A stretch of DNA of 64,000 bases from the NCBI RefSeq assembly GCF_005869935.1, contig NZ_SZQF01000001.1, positions 1 through 64,000 on the forward strand, written 5' to 3'. Numbering within the stretch: position 1 is the stretch's first letter; every line of letters begins with the position of its first letter. Below, in pieces: positions 35,699-46,067 of the stretch. The position numbers and the translations under genes were made by a program. Under the pieces are notes generated by a model. That model saw only the letters and a program-made list of their open reading frames with translations, ran no database searches and was not told where the DNA came from. This stretch comes from Winogradskyella algicola (GTDB taxonomy: Bacteria; Bacteroidota; Bacteroidia; Flavobacteriales; Flavobacteriaceae).

Positions 35699-37495
35699 TT
35701 AGTGATGTAATTCCTCTTCACCTTCTTTCATTGGTACTGTTTGCGGCACAAAGTCTTCATCATGGCCTGGCTTGCTGTAATCGTAAGGCCAACGGTATAC
35801 GTGAGGTATTGCACCTGGCCAGTTACCATGCAAGTGTTTTACAGGAGTCGTCCACTCTAAAGTAGTTGATCTCCATGGATTTTGTTCTGCCTTCTTACCA
35901 TAGAAGATGCTACTGAAGAAATTGTATAAGAATATGATTTGAGCTACACCGGCAATTAGAGCAAATACTGTAATTACAACTTGTGTGTTTGCAGTATCAT
36001 CAAACAATGGGAAGTTTGAGTTTGTGTAATATCGTCTTGGTAAACCAGCCATACCAATAAAGTGCATTGGGAAGAATACACCGTATGCACATATTGCAGT
36101 AATCCAGAAATGGATATAACCAAGATTCTTATTCATCATTCGTCCAAACATTTTAGGGAACCAATGATAAACACCTGCAAACACACCATACAGTGCAGAG
36201 ATACCCATTACTAAATGGAAGTGAGCCACTACGAAATATGTATCGTGCACATTGATGTCTAGCGCACTATCACCTAAAATAATGCCTGTTAGACCACCTG
36301 TGATAAATGTAGAAACTAGTCCAATAGAAAACAGCATTGCTGGGTTCATTTGGAGGTTACCTTTCCACAAGGTTGTGATATAGTTAAATGCTTTTACCGC
36401 AGAAGGTATTGCAATTAACAATGTTGTAAATGTAAATACAGAACCTAAGAAAGGATTCATACCTGAAACGAACATATGGTGACCCCAAACTATCGTTGAT
36501 AAGAATGCGATTGCTAGGATTGATAAAATCATTGCTCTATATCCAAAGATTGGTTTTCTAGAATTTGTTGCAATAATTTCTGAGGTGATACCCAAAGCAG
36601 GTAATAATACGATATATACTTCTGGATGTCCTAAGAACCAGAATAAATGCTCATAAAGTACAGGAGAACCGCCTTGGTAATGTAATACTTCACCCTGGAT
36701 AAATATATCTGATAAGAAGAATGAAGTACCGAAACTTCTATCCATGATTAAAAGTAATGCTGCAGATAATAATACTGGGAATGAAATTACACCAATGACT
36801 GCCGTGATGAAGAATGCCCAAATTGTTAATGGCATTCTTGTCATTGACATACCTTTTGTTCTAAGGTTAAGTACAGTTACAATGTAATTTAATGACCCTA
36901 ATAAAGACGAGGCAATAAATATAGCCATTGACACTAACCACATTGTCATACCTGTACCAGAACCTGGTTGTGCCATTGGTAGTGCACTCAGTGGTGGGTA
37001 TACCGTCCATCCAGCTGCTGCAGGACCTGCTTCGACAAAAAAGGACAATATCATAATAACACAAGACACAAAGAATAACCAATAAGAAACCATATTAAGG
37101 AAACCTGAGGCCATATCTCTTGCTCCAATCTGTAATGGGATTAAAAGGTTACTAAATGTACCGCTTAAACCGGCTGTTAACACAAAAAAAACCATGATAG
37201 TACCATGAATAGTAACTAATGCTAAATAAATATCTGCATCCATAACCCCTTCTGGAGCCCATTTACCAAGTAGTGCTTGAAAAACAGCATTTGGTTGTTC
37301 TGGCCATGCAATTTGCATACGTATCATCAAAGACATTAAAATACCTATGATACCCATAACAATTACTCCAGTAATTAAATACTGCTTAGCAATCATTTTG
37401 TGATCCTGACTAAAAATATATTTAGTCACGAAAGTTTCTTTGTGATGATGTACGTCGTGATCGTCGTGATTGTGTGTATCTACTGTTGCTGACAT
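35699..37495 (-). CDS. ctaD: Cytochrome c oxidase subunit I
   Basis: This is the catalytic heme-copper subunit (598 residues, twelve or more helices). Ligand motifs are in place: [10 protein letters not shown] (low-spin heme His), [14 protein letters not shown] (CuB His and the cross-linked Tyr), [10 protein letters not shown] (two CuB His) and [15 protein letters not shown] (heme a3 and heme a His). The first 20 residues contain six histidines. It is the last gene of the Alternative Complex III operon, 27 nt after coxB, which supports direct electron transfer from ACIII to this oxidase. Subunits III and IV come from the separate cyoE operon. Confidence 0.98.
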   Translation of the reverse strand: MSATVDTHNHDDHDVHHHKETFVTKYIFSQDHKMIAKQYLITGVIVMGIIGILMSLMIRMQIAWPEQPNAVFQALLGKWAPEGVMDADIYLALVTIHGTIMVFFVLTAGLSGTFSNLLIPLQIGARDMASGFLNMVSYWLFFVSCVIMILSFFVEAGPAAAGWTVYPPLSALPMAQPGSGTGMTMWLVSMAIFIASSLLGSLNYIVTVLNLRTKGMSMTRMPLTIWAFFITAVIGVISFPVLLSAALLLIMDRSFGTSFFLSDIFIQGEVLHYQGGSPVLYEHLFWFLGHPEVYIVLLPALGITSEIIATNSRKPIFGYRAMILSILAIAFLSTIVWGHHMFVSGMNPFLGSVFTFTTLLIAIPSAVKAFNYITTLWKGNLQMNPAMLFSIGLVSTFITGGLTGIILGDSALDINVHDTYFVVAHFHLVMGISALYGVFAGVYHWFPKMFGRMMNKNLGYIHFWITAICAYGVFFPMHFIGMAGLPRRYYTNSNFPLFDDTANTQVVITVFALIAGVAQIIFLYNFFSSIFYGKKAEQNPWRSTTLEWTTPVKHLHGNWPGAIPHVYRWPYDYSKPGHDEDFVPQTVPMKEGEEELHH

Positions 37496-37522
37496 AATCT
37501 ATTCTCTTTTTCTAATTTTTTT

Positions 37523-38587
37523 TTAATTCAATGATTTTGCAAAAGTGGTCTGCTCAGCCATCCAAGCATTATACTCTTCCTCTGTTTCTACTACTATCTT
37601 CATCTGCATATTGTAGTGAGACTTACCACATATTTTATTACAAATTAAAAGGTAATCAAATTCATATGGTTCCAAAGCTTCTTCACCATTTGCAGTTAAC
37701 TCCTTGCTTTTTTCAGTTCTTATTTTATTAATATTAAGAACCTTATCTTTCATATCTTCTGTTTCACGCATATCTGCTGTTGTAACTGTTGGAGTGAAAC
37801 CAAATTGGGTTACCATACCAGGTACACAGTTCATTTGCGCTCTAAAATGAGGCATGTAAGCCGAGTGCAATACGTCTTGAGAACGCATTTTGAATAAAAC
37901 TGGTCTATTTACAGGTAAGTGTAATTCCGTTACAATAACGTCGTCTTGAGCGTTTGGATCATTTTCATCAACACCTAATATGTTGGCTCTATCTAAATCA
38001 ATCAGTCTAACGTTTGCTTTTCCTAGTACATTATCCTCACCTCCGTATCTTGCTTTCCAGTTGAATTGCTGTGCATAAAGCTCAACTATTAATGGGTCTT
38101 CTTGGTCGTCGACGTTCATGATATCATTCCATGTAAATAACCCGTATATAATTAATCCTGCTAAAACAATTACAGGAATACCAGTCCATATGGCCTCTAG
38201 GGTATTATTATCTGCGTAAAACAAAGCTTTTCTGCCTTTCTCACCTTTATACTTAAAAGCAAAATAATGTAATAAGAATTGTGTTACGGTTTGTACAATA
38301 AAAATAACGACCATAGATATAGCCATTAGATTATCTATACCTGGACCATGTTCTGAAGCTGAATTAGACATCAATGGTAAATCACCTAAATACCAAAAAC
38401 AAAGTATAGTAATTATATATATGAAGGCTAAGAAGCCCATCATTAAATAACCATTCATTTTATTGTCCTTATCATCAGCAATCTGAGTATTGCTTGCGCC
38501 TACTTGAGCTAAGTCAAAAATCTTTATCAATTGCCAAATGGCAACAGCTACAAAGAGTACAATTATAATTGTTAATAAACTAGTCAT
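37523..38587 (-). CDS. coxB: Cytochrome c oxidase subunit II
   Basis: The subunit takes electrons at the binuclear CuA centre. The 354-residue protein has an N-terminal helix (SLLTIIIVLFVAVAIWQLI), further helices at about 47-68, 85-115 and 130-150, and a periplasmic cupredoxin domain with AQQFNWKARYGG, SAYMPHFRAQMN and the CuA ligands CNKICGKSHYNMQM. No cytochrome c domain is fused at its C-terminus, consistent with electrons arriving from ActA or ActE. The extra N-terminal helices make it longer than classic subunit II. It lies 25 nt after actF. Confidence 0.97.
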   Translation of the reverse strand: MTSLLTIIIVLFVAVAIWQLIKIFDLAQVGASNTQIADDKDNKMNGYLMMGFLAFIYIITILCFWYLGDLPLMSNSASEHGPGIDNLMAISMVVIFIVQTVTQFLLHYFAFKYKGEKGRKALFYADNNTLEAIWTGIPVIVLAGLIIYGLFTWNDIMNVDDQEDPLIVELYAQQFNWKARYGGEDNVLGKANVRLIDLDRANILGVDENDPNAQDDVIVTELHLPVNRPVLFKMRSQDVLHSAYMPHFRAQMNCVPGMVTQFGFTPTVTTADMRETEDMKDKVLNINKIRTEKSKELTANGEEALEPYEFDYLLICNKICGKSHYNMQMKIVVETEEEYNAWMAEQTTFAKSLN

Positions 38588-38612
38588 TATTACTTCTGTT
38601 CTTTTTTAAATA

Positions 38613-39986
38613 TTAATAGTGGAAATGTTCACTTTCCTTCATAAATGGGTTTCCTTTAGCTAACAATGGAGCCTTACCTAAAGCAGTAAATACAATAAAT
38701 AAGAATAATCCACCGAATAATAAAATAGCACCGATTTCTGGCATACCAATAAACCATCTATCTACTACTGTTGCAGGCATAATCCAATTGAAAACATCTA
38801 AATAATGTCCACATAAGATGACAATACCTGTCATAATTACAAACCAATTAATACGCTTATAATCGCTGTTCATTAACAACAGTAATGGGAAAATGAAATT
38901 CATAGCTAACATTCCGAAGAAAGGTAGCTTATAATGTTCAATTCTGGTAACGAAATAGGTGACCTCTTCTGGGATATTTGAATACCAAATTAGCATAAAC
39001 TGTGAGAACCATAAATAGGTCCAGAAAATACTGATACCGAACATAAATTTAGCTAAGTCGTGTATATGGCTGTCATTTACAAATTCTAATAATCCTTTGG
39101 ATTTTAAGTAGATGGTTATCATTGCTATAACAGTTATACCACTTACAAACATACTTGCAAAAACATACCATCCAAATAAAGTACTAAACCAGTGAGGATC
39201 TACACTCATTATCCAATCCCAAGCCATCATAGACTCTGTATAGATGTAGAATACTAAAAACGCTGCTGAAATTCTGAAATTCTTTTTAAAGTTTTTATTG
39301 TCGTCAGCACTGTCCTGTGCAATAGAGAATTTTCTTGAAAAATACCTATATAATGACCAACCGCCTAAAAAGATGAGACCTCTGATAAAGAAACCTGTTT
39401 TATTTAACCAACCAGATTTTCCTGCTACTAATTTATCATAGTTTTCATGGCCAACTTCTGTAACACCTTCTTTTAACCAAACAAACAAATGGCTATCTGC
39501 AGCAAATGCAATAGCTAGTACAATTAAACCGCCAGGTAAGACATAGGAGGTTATACCTTCCATAACTCTAAATAATACCGGTGACCATCCTGCTTGTGCA
39601 GCATATTGAATGGCATAGAAGGCAAGTACACCTAGAGCAATCATAAAGAAAAAGAATGCTCCTACGTAAAGTGCCGCATAAGGTCTATTGTGAATTTGAT
39701 GAAGTGCATGTTCTTCATGATGTGTTAATCCACCATGAGCTTTATCGCTATTGTGTTCTTCGCCATGGGCTACAACTTCTCCATGTCCAGAATCTGCATG
39801 TTCGTTTCCATGAGATTCGGTTGCATGAGCATCGCCATGACCATGGTGTTCGGCTGCTAAAACTTCGGAAATATTGGCTTCTGTTACACTGTGCGAATCC
39901 ATAAAACCGTATACAACGCCTATCAAGCCAAGCACCATCATAATGATAGCACCCATTCTTAATCGATTTGAAATTTTATATTCCAT
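38613..39986 (-). CDS. actF: Alternative Complex III subunit ActF (quinol:cytochrome c oxidoreductase membrane subunit)
   Basis: ActF is a polytopic membrane subunit of ACIII, a smaller relative of NrfD-type subunit ActC. This 457-residue protein has about ten helices (for example 12-30, 106-128, 140-165, 205-220, 235-255) with conserved SVDPHWFSTLFGWYVFASMFVSG, FWTYLWFSQFMLIWYSN and YFVTRIEHY. After the first helix comes a segment of about 56 residues (45-100) with 15 histidines and many Asp/Glu, a possible metal-binding loop. It lies 22 nt after actE and before coxB. Confidence 0.93.
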   Translation of the reverse strand: MEYKISNRLRMGAIIMMVLGLIGVVYGFMDSHSVTEANISEVLAAEHHGHGDAHATESHGNEHADSGHGEVVAHGEEHNSDKAHGGLTHHEEHALHQIHNRPYAALYVGAFFFFMIALGVLAFYAIQYAAQAGWSPVLFRVMEGITSYVLPGGLIVLAIAFAADSHLFVWLKEGVTEVGHENYDKLVAGKSGWLNKTGFFIRGLIFLGGWSLYRYFSRKFSIAQDSADDNKNFKKNFRISAAFLVFYIYTESMMAWDWIMSVDPHWFSTLFGWYVFASMFVSGITVIAMITIYLKSKGLLEFVNDSHIHDLAKFMFGISIFWTYLWFSQFMLIWYSNIPEEVTYFVTRIEHYKLPFFGMLAMNFIFPLLLLMNSDYKRINWFVIMTGIVILCGHYLDVFNWIMPATVVDRWFIGMPEIGAILLFGGLFLFIVFTALGKAPLLAKGNPFMKESEHFHY

Positions 39987-40008
39987 TTATATAATCTTTA
40001 TCTAAATC

Positions 40009-40617
40009 TTATTTTTCTAAATCTGCTTTAAGTTTTTCAACATATGCTACCACTTGCCAACGCTCTTCTTCGTTTAACTGATTAGCATACGATCCCATAG
40101 TATTTTTACCATAATAAATCACATGGTAAATACTACCTGTTGTAATGGCTCTACCAGCATCATCATAACTTGGGACACCTAAAATCTTTTCGCGTTCAAC
40201 TAATTTCCCTTTACCATCACCTTTAACTCCATGACAAATTGCACAGTAGATAGTGTATAAAGGACCACCGACCGCATAATCAACTCTAGATACATTTGGA
40301 TCCGCTTTGATAGAATCTGCCATACTTAAAGGAATTGGATCTGCCAATGGGTTTTTTAAAGTTGCCTTTGCCATTTCATAGCCTTCATTTGTGTCTTCAA
40401 TTTCATAAGGCATAAAATTACCTCTTGGGATTGTACCATCTACTGGTAGCTGTGCTTCCACGCCATTTGCAAAAGCATCAGATTCTTGGTAAGCTTCGTA
40501 CCCAACAGATTCGTACATGTTAGGCATGTATTGATAGTTTGGTCTTGAATTCTTTTGGCAAGACACAAAACCTACCAATACAACTAGTACTCCGATATAT
40601 TTTAATGATGTCTTCAT
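40009..40617 (-). CDS. actE: Alternative Complex III monoheme cytochrome c lipoprotein ActE
   Basis: The 202-residue product has a lipoprotein signal (VVLVGFVSCQKNSRPNY) and a class I cytochrome c domain with heme motif CAICHG and distal methionine candidate in YGKNTMGSYANQL, ending EERWQVVAYVEKL. In ACIII, ActE is the peripheral heme subunit that can pass electrons to the oxidase. The frame can start at ATG 40629, overlapping actD by 11 nt, but ATG 40617 gives a standard signal peptide and 1-nt spacing, so I use it. Confidence 0.94.
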   Translation of the reverse strand: MKTSLKYIGVLVVLVGFVSCQKNSRPNYQYMPNMYESVGYEAYQESDAFANGVEAQLPVDGTIPRGNFMPYEIEDTNEGYEMAKATLKNPLADPIPLSMADSIKADPNVSRVDYAVGGPLYTIYCAICHGVKGDGKGKLVEREKILGVPSYDDAGRAITTGSIYHVIYYGKNTMGSYANQLNEEERWQVVAYVEKLKADLEK

Positions 40618-40618
40618 A

Positions 40619-41158
40619 TTAATGTGCATCTTCGTCTTTATCTACAATATTAATTTCAACAGCACCTGTTTCTTGTAATAATGAAGTTAATTCTCCTTCG
40701 TTATTATGAACAGCAATTTCCATTAAGAAATGATCGTCTGTTGTTCTGGGATCTGGGTTTTCAGCTTTTTTAAATGGCCACATTCTACTTCTTAAATAGA
40801 ACGTAATAACCATAAGGTGTGCTGCAAAAAATACCGTTAACTCAAACATAATTGGTACAAATGCTGGCATGTTTTCTAAATAACTAAAGCTTGGCTTACC
40901 GCCAATATCTTGTGGCCAATCTTTAATCATTATAAAATTCATCATTAATACAGCAACTGTTAAACCAACACAACCATATAAAAATGCCGTTATTGCAAGT
41001 CTAGTTGGTGCTAAACCCATTGCTTTGTCTAATCCGTGAACAGGAAAAGGTGTATATATTTCTTCAATGTGATGTTTTTGAGCCTTTACCTTTTTTACGG
41101 CAGACATTAACACATCATCATCTGTATAAATAGCATGAATTACTTTTGAAGCTTCCAT
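40619..41158 (-). CDS. actD: Alternative Complex III subunit ActD (DUF3341)
   Basis: This 179-residue DUF3341 protein anchors to the membrane by two helices (about 54-80 and 98-122) and has the family motifs VHGLDKAMGLAPTRLA, GGKPSFSYLENMPAFVPIMFELTVF and DDHFLMEI. ActD is a structural ACIII subunit without cofactors. It lies 8 nt after actC and 1 nt before actE, in the expected operon order. Confidence 0.95.
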   Translation of the reverse strand: MEASKVIHAIYTDDDVLMSAVKKVKAQKHHIEEIYTPFPVHGLDKAMGLAPTRLAITAFLYGCVGLTVAVLMMNFIMIKDWPQDIGGKPSFSYLENMPAFVPIMFELTVFFAAHLMVITFYLRSRMWPFKKAENPDPRTTDDHFLMEIAVHNNEGELTSLLQETGAVEINIVDKDEDAH

Positions 41159-41166
41159 ATACTATA

Positions 41167-42903
41167 TTAGTTATTTAATAAATTTTTCGCTTGTCCCGCC
41201 CAATCATCACGTTCTGCTCTTCCCGGGAAAGAACCTGTGATCGAATCTAACAAATCGTATTCTGTTTTTGTCATCTTACTTACTTGTAAGTAGGTATAAA
41301 TACCGATACTATTAAGCACTTCTTCCATTTTTGGGCCAACACCACTAATTTTCTTTAAATCGTCGGCTGTTTCAGTTGAGGAATCAAAGGTTCCTATTGT
41401 GCCAAGAAGATTGTTAACTTTATCATCGTTTACATCTGGTAAAGGGTTTTCAGTAGATGTTGTAAATTCTAGATTTGTATTGGAAGTTCTTGGATCTGCA
41501 CCAGTTCCAACTAAGCTTTCACCTCTTTCTCTAATATTCTTGTAACGTTCACCTGAAGATTTTAAAATCGTCTTTACCTCTGCCTGTGCAATCACTGGAA
41601 AAGTACGTGAATACAGCAAGAATAATACAAAGAAGAAACCAATTGTTCCGATGAAGATCCCTATATCAACGAATGTTGGCGAGAACATTGTCCAAGATGA
41701 AGGTAAATAATCTCTATGTAATGATGTTACAATGATAACGAAACGCTCAAACCACATACCAATGTTCACGACAATTGAAATAAAAAATGAGAACATAATA
41801 CTTGTTCTTAATTTCTTAAACCACATGAACTGAGGTGAGAAAACGTTACAAGTCATCATAGCCCAATATGCCCACCAGTAAGGACCAGTTGCTCTGTTTA
41901 AGAACGCATATTGCTCGTACTCTACACCAGAGTACCACGCAATGAATAACTCTGTAATATATGCCACACCAACAATAGAACCTGTAATCATAATTACAAT
42001 GTTCATTAACTCGATATGTTGTACCGTGATATAGTCTTCAAGATTACACACTTTTCTCATAATAATAAGAAGGGTGTTTACCATCGCAAATCCTGAGAAA
42101 ATCGCACCCGCAACGAAGTACGGTGGGAAAATCGTCGTATGCCAACCAGGTATAACAGAGGTTGCGAAGTCAAACGATACAATTGTGTGTACAGAAAGTA
42201 CTAATGGAGTTGCTAAACCAGCAAGTACTAAAGACACCTCTTCAAAACGTTGCCAATCCTTTGCTCTTCCTGACCAACCGAAACTAATTAGAGAATATAT
42301 TTTCTTTTGGAATGGTCTTACCGCCCTATCCCTCAGCATCGCAAAATCTGGCAATAAACCTGTCCACCAGAATACTAATGACACAGATAAATATGTAGAG
42401 ATTGCAAATACGTCCCAAAGTAATGGCGAGTTAAAGTTTACCCATAAAGAACCGAATTGGTTTGGTATAGGCAATACCCAATACGCTAACCATGGACGAC
42501 CCATGTGAATAATTGGGAACAAACCAGCTTGAACAACCGAGAAAATTGTCATCGCTTCAGCAGAACGGTTAATTGCCATTCTCCATTTTTGACGGAATAA
42601 TAAAAGTACTGCAGAAATCAGTGTTCCTGCGTGACCAATACCTACCCACCAAACAAAGTTAGTAATATCCCAAGCCCAGTTTACAGTCTTGTTAAGACCC
42701 CAAACTCCAATACCAGTTGCTACGGTATAAATAATACAACCTATTCCCCAAAGGAATGCAACCAAAGAAATGCCGAAAACAATCCACCAAGCTTTGTTTG
42801 CTTTGCCTTCAACCGGTCTTGCTACATCTACTGTAACATCGTGATACGATTTTTCGCCAGTAACTAAAGGTCTTCTAATAGGTGCTTCGTAATGAGACGC
42901 CAT
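41167..42903 (-). CDS. actC: Alternative Complex III quinol-binding subunit ActC (NrfD/PsrC family) with C-terminal HhH-like extension
   Basis: ActC is the large NrfD-type membrane subunit that oxidizes menaquinol. The 578-residue protein has about ten helices (for example 38-62, 80-103, 120-140, 165-190, 225-245) and conserved WVGIGHAGTLISAVLLLFRQ, HMGRPWLAYWVLP and NRATGPYWWAYWAMMTCNV. After the last helix (near 445) comes a linker and, from about 515, a helix-hairpin-helix-like unit (LKKISGVGPKMEEVLNSIGI then WAGQAKNLL) that is not part of the NrfD fold. It lies 29 nt after actB. Confidence 0.94.
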   Translation of the reverse strand: MASHYEAPIRRPLVTGEKSYHDVTVDVARPVEGKANKAWWIVFGISLVAFLWGIGCIIYTVATGIGVWGLNKTVNWAWDITNFVWWVGIGHAGTLISAVLLLFRQKWRMAINRSAEAMTIFSVVQAGLFPIIHMGRPWLAYWVLPIPNQFGSLWVNFNSPLLWDVFAISTYLSVSLVFWWTGLLPDFAMLRDRAVRPFQKKIYSLISFGWSGRAKDWQRFEEVSLVLAGLATPLVLSVHTIVSFDFATSVIPGWHTTIFPPYFVAGAIFSGFAMVNTLLIIMRKVCNLEDYITVQHIELMNIVIMITGSIVGVAYITELFIAWYSGVEYEQYAFLNRATGPYWWAYWAMMTCNVFSPQFMWFKKLRTSIMFSFFISIVVNIGMWFERFVIIVTSLHRDYLPSSWTMFSPTFVDIGIFIGTIGFFFVLFLLYSRTFPVIAQAEVKTILKSSGERYKNIRERGESLVGTGADPRTSNTNLEFTTSTENPLPDVNDDKVNNLLGTIGTFDSSTETADDLKKISGVGPKMEEVLNSIGIYTYLQVSKMTKTEYDLLDSITGSFPGRAERDDWAGQAKNLLNN

Positions 42904-42932
42904 AATTATATAATTGATTCTTTAATTTAAAT

Positions 42933-45900
42933 TTATGCTTCTGTTGTGTTACGTACTTTTGTCTGATAAACCACATTTGGCTTAACACCTACGTGCTCTA
43001 ACAAGTGGTACGCTCTATTATCTTCTCTTAGTTCAGCAATCTTGCTCTCTTTGTCATTAACATCACCAAATACCATTGCACCATTACCACAAGCTGCAGA
43101 ACAAGCCGTTTGGAATTCTCCATCTTTAACCGGACGACCTTCTCTCTTAGCATCAAGAATAGTTTTTTGTGTCTTTTGGATACACATAGAACATTTTTCC
43201 ATAACACCACGAGAACGAACAGTAACGTCTGGGTTTAATACCATACGACCTAAGTCATCATTCATGTAGTAATCAAACTCATCATTTTGATTGTATAAGA
43301 ACCAGTTGAAGCGTCGTACTTTGTAAGGACAATTGTTTGCACAATACCTTGTACCTACACAACGGTTATAAGCCATATGGTTTTGACCTTGGCGACCGTG
43401 AGCTGTTGCTGCAACAGGACAAACTGTTTCACAAGGAGCATGATTACAATGCTGACACATTACTGGTTGGAAAGCTACTTGTGGATTATCCGCTGGACTT
43501 TCCATTTCACCAAATTCGCTTAACGAACTACCTAAACCAGAAATATTATCTTTTTTATCGTTATCACCTTCAAAAGTATCTTGAGAAGAATAATATCTGT
43601 CAATACGCAACCAGTGCATATCTCTACTACGTCTCATTTCAGACTTACCTACTACTGGTACGTTGTTTTCTGCATGACACGCAATAACACAAGCTCCACA
43701 ACCTGTACAAGCATTTAAGTCAATAGATAAATTAAAATGATGGCCTATAGAACGATCGAACTCATCCCATAAGTCTACATCTGGAGACGTTACCGGAGTT
43801 TCAACATGGTTTAAAGACACTTCTGGAACTGCATTCCAGTAATGCTTATCTTTAGTGTTGAAAATCTCTAATGATGTTTCTTTGATGATGTCTCCACGAC
43901 CCATCAATGTATTATGCAACTGTACACAGGCAAACTCGTGCATACCAGATGATTTCTCAACAGTTACCTCTTGTACCGTATTAAAGTTTTGATATAAAGG
44001 ATAGGCATTTACACCTGTCTTCATTTCTTCTTTTAGTGCTGAAGATGTTCTACCGTATCCAAATGCTAAACCAACAGAACCCTTAGCTTGACCAGGTTGA
44101 ATTAAAACTGGCACGTTTTCAATGGTTGCTCCGTTAACAGTAACCTTTGCGTAGCTACCATTTAAGCCACCGTTAGCAACATTTTCGTTTACTAAACCAA
44201 GTTGCTCTGCATCAGCTCTAGAAACTGTTAAATAGTTATCCCAGGTAGTTCTAGAAATTGGATCTGGAAACTCTTGTAACCATGGGTTGTTAGCCTGCTG
44301 ACCATCTCCCATTCCTGTTTTTGTATAAAGCGTTAACTCCATACCACCAGACTTAGAAGAACGCGCTAAGGCTCTTGCCGTGTTACCGTTAGGCGTTTCA
44401 GATTCTTCAGTTGTGTCTTCTGTTGATGCTACAACATCAGCTTCAGAAGCTGAAGACGTTGACACAAAGAATCCATCTTGAACAGCTTTATTAAACGAAG
44501 CTCCGTTTAATATATCAGCAGTCCAAACTGATTTTAAGTAATCTCTATATGATGAGCTATTTCCATTCCATGCCAAAAGCACTTCTTGAAATTGTTTTGT
44601 ATCAAATAAAGGACGAATTGTAGGTTGCATCATTGAATAATGACCAGACTTCAATTCGAAATCACCCCAAGACTCAAGGTTATGAGGTAGAGCTGCTATG
44701 TAATCACAAATAGTAGCCGTCTCATCTTGCTTCATCGAAAACGCAATTGATAATTCCGCTTTTTTCAACCCTTCTTCAAAATCATTGGAATTAGGAAGTG
44801 TATACATTGGGTTAACACCATTCATTATAACAGCACCAACATTACCAGCTTTCATATCAGCTACCAATTGCATTACTGCCTTATTACTTCCTTGTCTTGT
44901 ATTTATTGTTGTTTTAGGATCAAACGCCTTACTGTTTAAATATTCATTGATTTCTAATGCAACTGTTTGTGCATTTACATCCTGAATACCTGTAACAACA
45001 ACAGCATTACTTCCTGCTTTTGAAATTTCGTTTGCTGCAGATTGAACTGCTTTAGCAATATTTTCAGGCAGATCTACTGACACAGCACCACCAACAACCA
45101 AACTATATAATTTAGCTAAAGCTAATTTTTGTTGGCTTGGCGTTAAAGGCACACGCTTATCTGCATTAGCACCAGTTAACGACATGTTAGATTCAAACTG
45201 AATATGTCTCGACATCTTTCCGTGGTCTGGAATTCGCTTCTTAGCATAACCAGACTCAAAACCACCACCTTGCCAGTCACCAATAAAATCAGCACCAACA
45301 GAAACTATGGTTTTTGCTTTAGAGAAATCGTAGTTAGCCATTCCTCTTTTACCATATTTAGCTTGGTACGCATCTAGCGTTGCTGATTCTGAGACAGCAT
45401 CGTATACTACATGCTTTACATTACCATACTTTTCAGCAAATTCAGAAACTAATTTCTTAGTCGATGGACTTGGCATTGTTGACGTTAAGAAAACAATTTG
45501 CTTATCGTCACTTAATCCGTTTAATTTTGAAGTCGTTTCGGACATGAAGGTGTCCCAAGAAATCTTAGCATCACCTTTCATTGGAGACTTAACCCTTAGA
45601 TTGTCATACAACCCTAAAACCGACGCATTCACTCTGGCATTGGCTATTCCATTTGTTGCGGCATCTGTGTTGTTTTCAATCTTAATTGGTCGGCCTTCTC
45701 TTGTTTTTACCAAAACACTTGTAAAATCAAACCCATCTGCAATTGTTGTTGCATAGTAGTTTGCAACACCAGGAATGATTTCCGTTGGTTGCACTACATA
45801 AGGAATAGATTTAATTACAGGCCCTTCACATGCAGCTAATGAAGCTGCAGCTGTACTGAACCCTACATACTTTAAGAAATCACGACGCGATGTTGAAGAA

Positions 45901-46040
45901 GACTCTAAAGCTTCTTTATCACCTAAAAACTCATCTGTTGGAATTTCTTCTACAAATTCATTTTGTTGTAGCGTCTCAACAATAGAGCTGTTTTCGTTTA
46001 GCTCTTCAACACTTTTCCAGTATTTCTTGTTTGATGACAT
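42933..46040 (-). CDS. actB: Alternative Complex III iron-sulfur subunit ActB (TAT-variant molybdopterin oxidoreductase-like)
   Basis: ActB (1,035 residues) fuses a molybdopterin-oxidoreductase-like domain (about 75-740, believed to have lost the cofactor in ACIII) to a four-cluster ferredoxin domain (about 745-1000). Cluster motifs are CTGCGACVIACHAENN, CQHCNHAPCETVCPVAA, CVGTRYCANNCPYKVRR and CSMCIQKTQ with CSAACGNG. A twin-arginine motif SRRDFLKYVGFSTAAASLAAC sits unusually deep, at residues 51-71, after an acidic N-terminal segment, and the cysteine at 71 can be lipidated. This is the known TAT-variant type. It starts 27 nt after actA. Confidence 0.96.
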   Translation of the reverse strand: MSSNKKYWKSVEELNENSSIVETLQQNEFVEEIPTDEFLGDKEALESSSTSRRDFLKYVGFSTAAASLAACEGPVIKSIPYVVQPTEIIPGVANYYATTIADGFDFTSVLVKTREGRPIKIENNTDAATNGIANARVNASVLGLYDNLRVKSPMKGDAKISWDTFMSETTSKLNGLSDDKQIVFLTSTMPSPSTKKLVSEFAEKYGNVKHVVYDAVSESATLDAYQAKYGKRGMANYDFSKAKTIVSVGADFIGDWQGGGFESGYAKKRIPDHGKMSRHIQFESNMSLTGANADKRVPLTPSQQKLALAKLYSLVVGGAVSVDLPENIAKAVQSAANEISKAGSNAVVVTGIQDVNAQTVALEINEYLNSKAFDPKTTINTRQGSNKAVMQLVADMKAGNVGAVIMNGVNPMYTLPNSNDFEEGLKKAELSIAFSMKQDETATICDYIAALPHNLESWGDFELKSGHYSMMQPTIRPLFDTKQFQEVLLAWNGNSSSYRDYLKSVWTADILNGASFNKAVQDGFFVSTSSASEADVVASTEDTTEESETPNGNTARALARSSKSGGMELTLYTKTGMGDGQQANNPWLQEFPDPISRTTWDNYLTVSRADAEQLGLVNENVANGGLNGSYAKVTVNGATIENVPVLIQPGQAKGSVGLAFGYGRTSSALKEEMKTGVNAYPLYQNFNTVQEVTVEKSSGMHEFACVQLHNTLMGRGDIIKETSLEIFNTKDKHYWNAVPEVSLNHVETPVTSPDVDLWDEFDRSIGHHFNLSIDLNACTGCGACVIACHAENNVPVVGKSEMRRSRDMHWLRIDRYYSSQDTFEGDNDKKDNISGLGSSLSEFGEMESPADNPQVAFQPVMCQHCNHAPCETVCPVAATAHGRQGQNHMAYNRCVGTRYCANNCPYKVRRFNWFLYNQNDEFDYYMNDDLGRMVLNPDVTVRSRGVMEKCSMCIQKTQKTILDAKREGRPVKDGEFQTACSAACGNGAMVFGDVNDKESKIAELREDNRAYHLLEHVGVKPNVVYQTKVRNTTEA

Positions 46041-46067
46041 ATAATTCTGAATTACTTCTTATTAAAA

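Noticed and set aside
42074..42508. 144-codon plus-strand frame opposite actC
   Set aside because: No family resemblance, no promoter or start context; it mirrors a strongly conserved membrane gene.
43337..43687. 116-codon plus-strand frame opposite actB
   Set aside because: It is antisense to the four-cluster ferredoxin region, whose cysteine motifs are clear.
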